A stretch of DNA of 64,000 bases from Skeletonema tropicum (Eukaryota > Bacillariophyta > Thalassiosirophyceae > Thalassiosirales > Thalassiosiraceae). The DNA is taken from the NCBI GenBank assembly GCA_037178625.1, contig CM074140.1, positions 2,542,001 through 2,606,000 of the forward strand. The letters run 5' to 3'. The notes beneath the pieces were generated by a model. That model did not search any database. It had not been told where the DNA came from and saw only the letters and a program-made list of their open reading frames with translations. The position numbers were made by a program, and so were the translations under genes. Below are positions 55,474 to 64,000 of the stretch, in pieces (positions within the stretch are counted from its first letter, which is position 1; each line of letters starts with the position of its first letter).

Positions 55474-56254
55474 ATGAAGTTTGGCAACACAAATCCAGTT
55501 ATATCCACCGTTGGTAGTAATGGTAAGGGCTTCCGTGCCGTGCGGAATCGGAGCAATGTCGATGCACGTCTTACTTCGTCAGGGGTCAAGACTGCCGCTA
55601 AACCGTCGGCTCCTGTCATTGCATTGAGCGTAACAGACATCAATTGGCGTTTGGTGCGTACCGACGATCGTATCTTCTTGCTGCTAGCGTCTGTTGCATT
55701 AGGCGATGGGTTTGACGTTGCCAAGTTGGAGAAGGAACAACTGCTCTTTTCTGCTCTTTCCGTCTTTGAAGTCGGGTCAATCAAGTACATCCTGAATGAA
55801 CTGTCTGAACATTACCCGAATGTCCCAGTTGGTAAGACTGATTCTACTGACAAAGATGATCTGGTGTCTGCAGCGGTCAACTTCTTAATGTTTGCCGCTA
55901 TTGCTCAGAAAGGAGGTACAAGCCAAGCGCCGTACACTTCAAATTGTGAGCATTTTTGGTAAGAGAGAAGGTTAACCTTCGTGTGGTTCAATGATTTTGG
56001 TATTTTTGTTCATTGTACCGTTTTACAAATTCTGTCTTTCCTTTTTACTTACAAGTTTTTTTTTCAACCTTCAACTTCACACCAGTGATGAGAACGGGAA
56101 ACTTGTACTTGAAGACAAAACTCATTCGGGCTCCCGTGATCAGCCTGTTCAAGATGATGATGAACCGGATTTGTCCGAGAAAGGTGCTGTCACGAAAAAG
56201 TCTAAACCGGTACCTGTCCGAGAGAAGGCCTCTCCTGATTCAACTATCATGTGA
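55474..56254 (+). CDS. Helitron accessory protein, A' type (A'' copy)
   Basis: Exons 55474-55958 and 56086-56254, 217 codons. Protein identical to the A' copy in exon 1. Intron 127 bp with minor changes. Retention of the open frame in both deletion derivatives, which have lost Rep, is notable. Confidence 0.6.
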
Positions 56255-56373
56255 GTTTATTTTGTGTGCATGTGCACTGCCGCACTAAGTATCGCTTGCT
56301 TATTGAATCATTTTAGTATAATCGATCACTGAACAATTTTACCTAATAAACAAATGCAACTGCCTACGTAGAC

Positions 56374-57440
56374 ATGCTGATCAAAACACACGAACGACTG
56401 AAAGTACCAATAGCTAGGCTCAGGTGTCAATTCAGCAGCAGGATGGCGGGCAATAACACAGCATACCAGTTGCACTTTTACGGCAGGAGGCTATTCTACA
56501 CCTTTGATGTGTGCGTAGGTGCACATGTTTGCTTGGAGTCAGCCAACATCGATCCCAACTCAGGATTGTACGTCTCAGCTATTGGGGTAGTAGTCGAGAT
56601 CGTTTACGATAAGGATCGCTCCGTTGGACCAAACGGTAAAGGTGAGGTTAGCCTACCGAAGTACATTGTTGTGGATTTCCCTACATACAAACCACCACCA
56701 GGCGAGGACCCATGGGACAAGAACAACCCAACGGTGAGTAAAAGTTGACACACGAAAGACACAAGACAATTGCCACTCTCTGCGAAAACACTACTAACTC
56801 ATTTCATACTGATACAAATGCATCCTACCCCAACTTATTGCGCACAGCACGTGCCAATCCCACCCTACGAGCAGATTTGCAACAGGGGATGCTGCACCGC
56901 ATTATTCATGCCATTGCAAATTGCCTACGCCATCACCATCCACCGCTGTCAAGGACTCGAAGCTGGATTCGACAAAGGAGACCGCTGGAACCGCATGATA
57001 ATAGATCCAGCAGATGAGTTGTGGGAGATTAGCAAGTTTCTTGGAACAATGTACGTGGCTACCAGCAGAGGCAAAACACTTGGCTCCAAAGATCAAGCAT
57101 ACCCGTCGGACAGTGCCATATACTGGACCGGAAGCAACATTTCAACGAACCGATTAAAAAATTGCAAGAGAAAGCAAAATGGCCAGTTCTGCGAATCGTA
57201 CAAGAAGCGAGCAAATTGGGTGAAATACTTGGAGGGGAAGGCAGAAGAGTCGAAGACGAGGTATAGCAAGAGAAAGTTAGAGGAAATCACAAAAACATCA
57301 TCCGCAGCAGCAATCAAGGGCGATTTCATCAAAGACAGGACAGACCTGACAACCAGGATTACTGACATCATAACCCGAACAAGAAGTGGAAAGAAGCGAA
57401 GAAGGATCATGAAATCCCAAGTGATTACTTCGCAGGATCT
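56374..57440 (+). pseudogene. Helicase C-terminal fragment in A'', frameshifted
   Basis: Exons 56374-56733 and 56848 onward. Motifs V and VI are intact, but a small deletion near 57378 (ACCCGAACAAGAAG) shifts the frame, replacing the NPNKKWKEAKKDHE end with an Arg/Lys-rich read-through. Confidence 0.75.
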
Positions 57441-58202
57441 TCATCTGGTGATTAGTAAAATTGATCACTGCACAGTTTTACAAAACAGACACTTTCTCAC
57501 CACAAAGAATACAACAACTCAATTAAGCGTCTGCATCTGGTGATCAGTAAAACATCTGCAAGCGCACGATTCGATATATCAAGCACAGTTTTACAAAAAG
57601 ACATTTTCTCGCGACGAAGAAAGACAAAAACTAAATCGACTAACGCCCGTGTAAAACCTGTATTTCTTTCTCGTACAGACCGATATAGATGCTCAAAAAG
57701 CGCATCTAGTACAGTCAATTTCTCGCTTTCAACAGGTACTTCTTGCTTTCTACATAGGAACACATACAGATCCTACGCCGGTAGTCTCTACCGAGGACTC
57801 TACGTGTCCCTAAAGTAAACCTTCTCACTAAAAAACACATGTACTGATTCCTACCTATAACTCTGTAGAATAATGGGGGTGAAAAATAATGAATTTTCCC
57901 ACCTGTAATAGAAGGGCACCTGCGGCCCCCTATTACGCTGCTCTGCACTCCATGAACGGGGGCCCCGAGGGCCGAAAATCACTGACGCACTCTGAAACAA
58001 AGGTCCCGTCTCTAAAATATCTATTCCTAAAATAGTGCCGATGACGTTGCGTTCATACATACGTTCGTACACAAAATCGTACTAACGTAACAGAAAACAT
58101 TCCCCTACATACCCTAAAGTACCATAATCGTACAATTGTGTGCAGCAGCAGCAAGCTTCGGCTCTAAACTCCTGCAACACACGTTGGAATGTACTTAGTT
58201 GA

Positions 58203-58344
58203 TATAAACTGGGTACCCTGCATGCCTGGGCATTCTGTATGTGTGTATGTAATGCAGTGTGGCCCTCGGGGCCTTGTCCCATTGGAATTGTTCAGGTCAG
58301 ATAATTTTAAACGACTATGTCCTACAATAAAATTGCTCTGCAAA
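58203..58344 (+). other. Orphan 5' end of a third Helitron type (C)
   Basis: GGCCCTCGGGGCC at 58261-58273, followed by an iteron-like ATAAAATTGCTCTGCAA at 58326-58342, the same order as in A and B ends. An upstream TATAAACTGGG (58203) resembles the A terminus TAAACAGGGG. No matching 3' end or RepHel fragment was found to the right, so the extent is unknown. Confidence 0.55.
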
Positions 58345-58375
58345 TAATTTTTCAATGTAGAGTTGTTGTATTAGG

Positions 58376-58465
58376 ATTTTTTTGACCAGGTAAAATTTTT
58401 TTCTGATTGACCAGCCACTGTTTATTGTGGTATAATTTTTTTGTCCTGGTCAAATTTTTACATTT
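58376..58465. repeat. Small foldback
   Basis: TTTGACCAGG and CCTGGTCAAA arms, each flanked by T-runs, about 70 bp apart. Possibly a MITE remnant. Confidence 0.5.
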
Positions 58466-58954
58466 TTGGGTGTGCATACTGTTATGTGTGTCATCAGGTG
58501 GATAGGCAGTGCTAGAGTGCTCTAGTTAGAATGCCACACCATTTCCCTGATTCTTTCAAAAGGCACTCAAAATAATCGCGAACGGGGAGGGACCCGTGAA
58601 GCGCCAAGAACAAAAACGAATATTGTACTCAAGAATCCAGGGTTGTTCACATTCGTTTTGAGAAATTGCGGGAAGCCCTTAAGTGTAGAAATCCTTAATT
58701 ACTGCGGGAAGGAATTTTGTTAGGGTTAGTCATTGTTACATTTTGTTACACCAACATAACAGTGTTCGAATATATATCGTCACACAAATGTTACAGCGAT
58801 TCTTTTGGCACCCTATCGTTTCGAATCGTACAACTGACTCATTTGATCGAATAAGTAATGCTGCCCGCATAAGCTATGATACGGCTAGGCAATGCTCTAG
58901 AGAAAAGAATTTTATTAGCTGAAGTTAGTGAGTAGTGAGAAGAATCTGCCGCTG

Positions 58955-58988
58955 ACCCCATCGCCTGCCTCACGCAGGCATGGGGTGG
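58955..58988. other. Strong hairpin
   Basis: ACCCCAT-c-GCCTGC and GCAGGC-ATGGGGT pair around a short CTCAC loop. No tRNA or known RNA fold was recognised. It could be a structured RNA or chance palindrome. Confidence 0.45.
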
Positions 58989-59388
58989 CGTTCGAAAATC
59001 AAGATACCTGTGCCTTCCTGAGGTTGCTGCTCACTGTTCAGCCTCGGCTGCGTGCTGCGCCTATGTACAACTGCTTTATCTCTTCTCTTTTCCTCGCACA
59101 CGGTGCACCCTAGTTTTAGCTGAAAGCTGTCACATTTATGTTCAGATACGTGTCTGAGATCTCAGACAGGTATCTTTTTCAGTTAGTTGTTGCGTGTTGC
59201 GTTGCTTCAAGCACCTTAATTAAAGGAGCGAGCGCGTGCAAAAGACAATAGCACCACCTTTTACGATTCAAAGTGGGACGGCGGACAGACGGATCACGCA
59301 TCATCATCCACCTTCTCATTCTTTTTTTAGAGGGTCAAAATCGACCTAAACCATGGGATTATTGCCGTAGTAATGATACTACACACCC

Positions 59389-59486
59389 AAAATTTACCTA
59401 AATGTGTGCCTTTCTTGATATGTTCCTGTTAACACTATATTGAATCACATATCCAGAAAGGCACACATTTGGGGTAAAATAGATAG
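59389..59486. repeat. Foldback, about 95 bp
   Basis: AATGTGTGCCTTTCTTGATATG and its imperfect complement CATATCCAGAAAGGCACACATT are separated by about 20 bp, with outer ATTTTACC-like arms. MITE-like; no TSD identified. Confidence 0.6.
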
Positions 59487-60352
59487 TGATTTATGGCACC
59501 ACTAAGATGAGAGCTGCCACTTGCACAGGACCCTCATCCCCACCTTATCCTTGTAAATAACAATCTGTTGTGAGTGAACACATGTCAAATAGCCCATATT
59601 CTGCTTCTATCTTACTTTATAAAACGTGTGACTACCCAATAAGTCTGTGGTTCTTAGTATTCATGCCAAAGGGGGGTATAAGCGGGGCAAAAATCTACAT
59701 AAAATTGTCAATTCGCAATGATACAGAAGTCTCCTGACATTGTACCAGATTCCACCCCCATCGACTTTAGTTTATCTCATCTTTCGTCCAGTTAGTATCA
59801 CGGTTCATCTGCATTTATCGGCGAAAAGTCAGAGTACCCCCACATAATGGCGATCAGCATCCCAAAGTATTAGCTCCAATTAGAACTTGTATTGTTGTCT
59901 GATCCGGTCTCTATCCAACAATATCTCTGATACGGATCAATCCTCTGCGCTATCAGTTGCATATAAGCAATATAGAGGCGACGGGGATGAAATAAATGAT
60001 GTTTGGATCATGTCATCGCATTGTAACACCGTCGTATGAAACGTTATCAAAATTCGATGACCCGTCGGTGGTGCATGTTGAACCCAGTGGAGTGTATTCA
60101 GAGTTGTCGACCCGGAAATCAGCCAAGACGACTCCGTTATACTCTTGGATGAAGTTGCCGTCGATGAATGGTGTTTGTATGACTTCTCTACATCACTATA
60201 TCCCCGATCATCAGGACCGGCGACACGATGATATGCCGATAAAAAGGCCGCTGCCAGGGACTGTATATTATGCACCTATCTCATACTCCAATGTAACCAT
60301 GTTGTCAATTCATATTTCAAAGACATGATAGAAGAGATATTCCTCGAAGTAT
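59487..60352. other. No supported gene
   Basis: Frames of about 110 codons on both strands (59937-60328) overlap and lack domains. The SINE target lies at the right edge. Confidence 0.4.
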
Positions 60353-60368
60353 AGAAGCGATGTCGTCG

Positions 60369-60687
60369 GGGGTGGTGTGGTGTAGTGGTATCACCGCCTC
60401 TCTTCTGGTTCAGGGTCTTGGGTTCGAGTCTCCCCCGTGCCAGATCCTGGCTGTTTGAGGTGTCGCAGCTCGGAGTGCGATCTGGGAAAAAAGACCATTA
60501 CTTGGTTTGGAATTTCATATCACTGCCTCTTTGCTAATTCCGGGGTGATGGAAAAACTGTTGGTTATTTGCTTAATTACACTCGAAGGGTAGTAACTTGT
60601 GACATTGCTCTAGATAATTGTAGATAATTTCGCCCCTGGAGGGCCAACCATGACGTACTTTAAGATTTCCGTTAATTTTTTTTTTTT
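60369..60687 (+). mobile_element. Full-length tRNA-derived SINE, 319 bp, 16-bp TSD
   Basis: AGAAGCGATGTCGTCG flanks it perfectly at 60353-60368 and 60688-60703. The 5' 75 bp is tRNA-like, with an A box (GGTGTAGTGGTATCAC, about 60378) and B box (GGGTTCGAGTC, about 60420) for RNA polymerase III. The body is unrelated to tRNA. The 3' tail has TAGATAATTTCGCCCCTGG and TTTCCGTTAATTT, and ends in a T run. The tail is shared with truncated copies at 3097 and 36451. A LINE partner recognising this tail is expected but not in the window. Confidence 0.9.
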
Positions 60688-60703
60688 AGAAGCGATGTCG
60701 TCG

Positions 60704-63015
60704 AAGTGGCAGTGATTTTGATAGGGCGAAGTGACGGCTGTCATCGTGGTGAACTACTAGCTTGGGTGGAGGTGGAAAAATCTTTCCTCATTTTTTGTCT
60801 GACCGCGTTTTATTGTCAAGTAGGAATTCAGTATGTTTAATTCCTACGTAACCCATGTAAGGACCTTGTCAAATTTCCACATTTTGGAGGATGGTGATAG
60901 ATTGCAACACTAAATACGATGCGGTTTAGACGCAGTGGATCGACGAGTTTCCCTTTCAATAGTTGCCCTGTCGATAATGTCTCTGTAATGACGGAGAGAC
61001 GCTCTTGACCTGGCTGAAAACTCGAAAACATTGATGCGGATGAGATCCGGATCCGGATGATTATGATAGAAAACACACCCAAATTTCGTCGCTCCATGCC
61101 AGAAAGGTTGGATCAAGACTACTAGGGGAAGATGGATGATGACCGAAGAGCTGCGCGGGTTCCGAAACCACTATCCATTCTTTGGCTGTGTGAGTCCAAT
61201 AGTAGGGCTTCCTCGGCTGATAAAGAGGCCTCATCAAATCATCAAACGTATCACCTTATCCCAAGAGACTGTGTCGAGAAAGGTCAGATTTTCCTCACGG
61301 GATGAACATAAACTCAATAGACGCTGCAATGGCCTGTTCAATGCGGATCCAACAGTACACCTATATCTATATACGAACAGCCATGTGGAGTACCGACCGG
61401 AATTCCTGACTCGGGACGAATCGCGTGGTGTTTGACGACTCTAAAGAGACATCCCACCGAAAAGGGTCCAAATATTTACGATGCTAGTCGCGAAGAGTTG
61501 TATCTTGAAACAACCCTTGAACTAGTTCTTCCAATTCGCAGGAGAGACACCAGAACAGAAAAGTGCAACCAATTTGAACCCAATGCTGAGAGAATATAGT
61601 GTAGCTAAAGGCCCCCACTCGTCGGAGGAGAGACAAATATAAATGATGAGAGATAACACGTGCGCTGTGTGCGATCGAGTGATCAAAGTGGAAGAGAAAT
61701 ATGTACGTTTGACATGCCGAACAACGCCAAACCGGTTTCAACGATTGGCAGTTGGGACTGAGAATGTGAGCGAAAAAAGAAGGGAGCTGTTGTGGCTCGT
61801 ACAAACAGGGGGATGTGTGATTGAGAATCGATCCACCTGCGATCACAGTATGTGGAGGGCGTTAAGAGTGGGAATGACGACTACATTGAAACACTTGGAG
61901 TCGACAGTCGAGAGAGGTGTGAGGAATTGTGATGACAAGAGAGTGTCGGGACAAATATAGCGGAGAAACATCACAAGCACGGATGACCCAGTACTATTGA
62001 TTAGGGGAATGACTTGGAGTTGGTCAAGTCGAGCAGAGAGGATCCAGCGGATTGTGTTGAATGCGCCAGGAGGCGGTAGAGCCGCGAGAGAGCTATACGC
62101 AGAGGGAAGAGGAAAGTCTCCGAAGAGAATACAAATGTCAAGGCCGGAACGCGAGACAACGAGCGAGATAGGGATTGAAGAATAGAGACAATTGTGGCAA
62201 GAGCCCACCACCAGAAAGGCAGGAGCGAAGCGAAGCAGAGAGTGCGATACTGTACTCCACCCAATGTGAATTGTACAGCGAATAAGTTGATAGGTCCGAT
62301 GAAGAACGAGATGAAGAGAGGGAGAAGTTTCCTTCCCATGCAATCGAGTTGCGAGTAGACAATAAATGCCGAATGATGCGAGAAAAACAAAGCCATCATG
62401 GAACCCGATCATATGTAGACGTAAACATAGCTTGCTGGCTGAATGATGCGAGAATAAGTATTGCGTGTGCAATGTCGGATGGTGCCGATAAAGGCGCCGA
62501 GATGAAGATATCCTTCCTACAATCGGGGGTTGTATTTAATCCGCAAGCGCCAATGATGCGCCCAAGGTACAGCTGTCGCTTACCCCGATATCATCGGTTC
62601 CACTCCCATATGCAGGTGCAAGCGGAAGCTGTGGTGGGCCAAGAGGCTATACAAGTACAGGGTCACCCCAGCCAAGATTGCAGTGCTGAACGAGCACTTG
62701 ACCGCAGAAGAATTCAATGAACTGTCCCAACCCTAGTTTGACATTAGCCAAGAGGGAATTATCGAGACTATCGTCTGTGGTTGATAAAGAGACAAGGTGA
62801 TATAAAGAGGTCGTACAAGACGACAGAAAGTTCAGCCAATCCCTGAACTGGGATATGGTTAGAGGCCCAGAAGGTGAGAAGCAGAGCTGCCGGGAGGGAT
62901 CCTGAGAGAGACCGAGGTGCCCTAGCCCTAGCAAGGTACATACGACCACAGACTCAGAGAGAGATCCCAGCAGGGACGCCCTGGTTCAACGCCTCACACA
63001 CCCGAAAATGTATGA
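60704..63015. other. 2.3 kb without a supportable gene
   Basis: Many overlapping frames of 80-209 codons exist on both strands, none with a recognisable domain. The plus strand is rich in GAG/AGA repeats around 62020-62330, which creates long artefactual frames on the minus strand. It may be a decayed element; evidence is insufficient. Confidence 0.4.
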
Positions 63016-64000
63016 TCGGCCCTCGGGGCCCCCGTTCATGGAGTGCAGAGCAGCGTAATAGGGGGCCGCAGGTGCCCTTCTATTACAGGTGGGAAAATTC
63101 ATTATTTTTCACCCCCATTATTCTACAGAGTTATAGGTAGGAATCAGTACATGTGTTTTTTAGTGAGAAGGTTTACTTTAGGGACACGTAGAGTCCTCGG
63201 TAGAGACTACCGGCGTAGGATCTGTATGTGTTCCTATGTAGAAAGCAAGAAGTACCTGTTGAAAGCGAGAAATTGACTGTACTAGATGCGCTTTTTGAGC
63301 ATCTAAATCGGTCTGTACGAGAAAGAAATACAGGTTTTACACGGGCGTTAGTCGATTTAGTTTTTGTCTTTCTTCGTCACGAGAAAATGTCTTTTTGTAA
63401 AACTGTGCTTGATATATCGAATCGTGCGCTTGCAGATGTTTTACTGATCACCAGATGCAGACGCTTAATTGAGTTGTTGTATTCTTTGTGTTGAGAAAGT
63501 GTCTGTTTTGTAAAACTGTGCAGTGATCAATTTTACTAATCACCAGATGAAGATCCTGCGAAGTAATCACTTGGGATTTCATGATCCTTCTTCGCTTCTT
63601 TCCACTTCTTGTTCGGGTTGGTTATGATGTTGGTAATCCTGGTTGTCAGGTCTGTCCTGTCTTTGATGAAATTGCCCTTGATTGCTGCTGCGTACGATGT
63701 TTCTGTGATTTCTTCCAACTTTCTCTTGCTATACCTTGTCTTCGACTCTTCTGCCTTCCCCTCCAAGTATTTCACCCAATTTGCTCGCTTCTTGTACGAT
63801 TCGCAGAACTGGCCATTTTGCTTTCTCTTGCAATTTTTTAATCGGTTCGTTGAAATGTTGCTTCCGGTCCAGTATATGGCACTGTCCGACGGGTATGCTT
63901 GATCTTTGGAGCCAAGTGTTTTGCCTCTGCTGGTAGCCACGTACATTGTTCCAAGAAACTTGCTAATCTCCCACAACTCATCTGCTGGATCTATTATCAT
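63016..64000 (-). mobile_element. A-type Helitron, 3' end, truncated by the window
   Basis: TCGGCCCTCGGGGCC at 63016 after ATGA. The first 985 bp are near-identical to 17733-18718. Whether it is full-length like A or deleted like A' cannot be seen. Confidence 0.88.
63536..64000 (-). CDS. RepHel C-terminus (partial)
   Basis: 154 codons from the window edge, ending FAGSSSGD as in Helitron A, with motif VI YVATSRGKT. It includes the shared palindrome at its stop codon (63510-63536). Confidence 0.8.
   Translation of the reverse strand: MIIDPADELWEISKFLGTMYVATSRGKTLGSKDQAYPSDSAIYWTGSNISTNRLKNCKRKQNGQFCESYKKRANWVKYLEGKAEESKTRYSKRKLEEITETSYAAAIKGNFIKDRTDLTTRITNIITNPNKKWKEAKKDHEIPSDYFAGSSSGD

Larger units (their letters stand above)
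54047..57975 (+). mobile_element. Helitron A'' (3,929 bp)
   Basis: Starts TAAACAGGGGCGCGC and ends GGGCCGA, inserted in the element 1 LTR; excision restores CTCGTA-AAATCAC. It is a near-copy of A' in the opposite orientation, with the same accessory gene and helicase tail. Confidence 0.9.
28826..58092 (-). mobile_element. Gag-only LTR element 1, expanded to 29 kb by nested insertions
   Basis: LTRs of about 489 bp (28826-29314 and 53676-58092 after removing Helitron A'') read TGTTACG...GGCAAAA on the minus strand. GAAAA duplications flank it at 28821-28825 and 58093-58097. The minus-strand 3' LTR is preceded by the polypurine tract TTGGGGAG (about 29315-29322). The native element is only about 4.1 kb: leader, gag and LTRs. 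Insertions, from left: Helitron A' in gag, a SINE tail in gag, Helitron B1 in the leader, element 2 in the leader, and Helitron A'' in the right LTR. No pol is present. Confidence 0.85.
53676..58092 (-). repeat. 5' LTR of element 1, split by Helitron A''
   Basis: Parts 53676-54046 and 57976-58092 join to 488 bp matching 28826-29314. The adjacent leader (53562-53675) begins, on the minus strand, GATTAACAGTCTCGCG. Confidence 0.85.

Noticed and set aside
61843..62472. 209-codon minus-strand frame
   Set aside because: It overlaps several frames on both strands, composition follows the purine-rich plus strand, and no domain is visible.
1..64000. CRISPR arrays, bacterial operons, ribosome binding sites, rRNA genes
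   Set aside because: No regularly spaced short repeats and no rRNA sequence; genes have spliceosomal-type introns, so bacterial signals are not expected.

Overview
The window is eukaryotic nuclear DNA, most likely from a diatom or related stramenopile. The evidence is short GT-AG introns (68-331 bp), Ty1/copia RNase H of a type familiar from diatoms, a diatom-style SET-like protein, a secreted GDGICC-module protein, and Helitron, hAT, mariner-like and tRNA-SINE elements. Organism assignment is inference; no marker gene is present. There are no operons, rRNA genes, intact tRNA genes or CRISPR arrays.

Region 1-13.4 kb holds the host-like genes: a MITE (34-542), a SET-like membrane protein (978-2045), an unknown gene split by a 658-bp palindromic element (2689-4656), an EXPERA-domain membrane protein (4821-5306, minus), a secreted repeat protein with five exons and near-identical introns (6062-8582), duplicated signal-peptide exons (about 8710 and 9027), and an unknown minus-strand gene cut at an internal ATGGAT by a degenerate copia element (9875-13246, 299-bp LTRs).

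Region 13.8-28.8 kb is mobile DNA: a 2,051-bp non-autonomous hAT-like element with 8-bp TSD; a mariner-like transposase pseudogene (25939 to 16329, minus) cut by a complete 7,884-bp Helitron (17733-25616) whose four-exon RepHel gene splices to an open 1,589-codon frame; a zinc-finger ORF containing a G16 tract; and a 545-bp foldback.

Region 28,826-58,092 is one LTR element grown to 29 kb by nested insertions. Gag-only element 1 (minus) contains Helitron A' (31583-35466) in gag, a 64-bp SINE tail, Helitron B1 (36567-42107) in the leader, gag-only element 2 (42221-53556, plus), and Helitron A'' (54047-57975) in its right LTR. Element 2 contains gag-only element 3 (45329-52688, minus), which contains Helitron B2 (46176-50532). 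Removing each insertion restores flanking reading frames or LTR sequence, which fixes boundaries to the base, usually with a 5-bp TSD for LTR elements and none for Helitrons.

Region 58.1-64 kb has an orphan Helitron end, small hairpins, a full-length tRNA-derived SINE with 16-bp TSD, about 2.3 kb without a supportable gene, and the start of another A-type Helitron running off the window.

The most unusual content is the Helitron group. Its ends carry asymmetric copies of the palindrome GGCCCTCGGGGCC. Each sequenced insertion site places the element after an A (RepHel orientation). A 28-bp palindrome recurs in its non-coding gaps, a TTGCTCTGCAA repeat lies near the 5' end, and each variant carries a divergent member of an unrecognised accessory protein family upstream of the RepHel gene.
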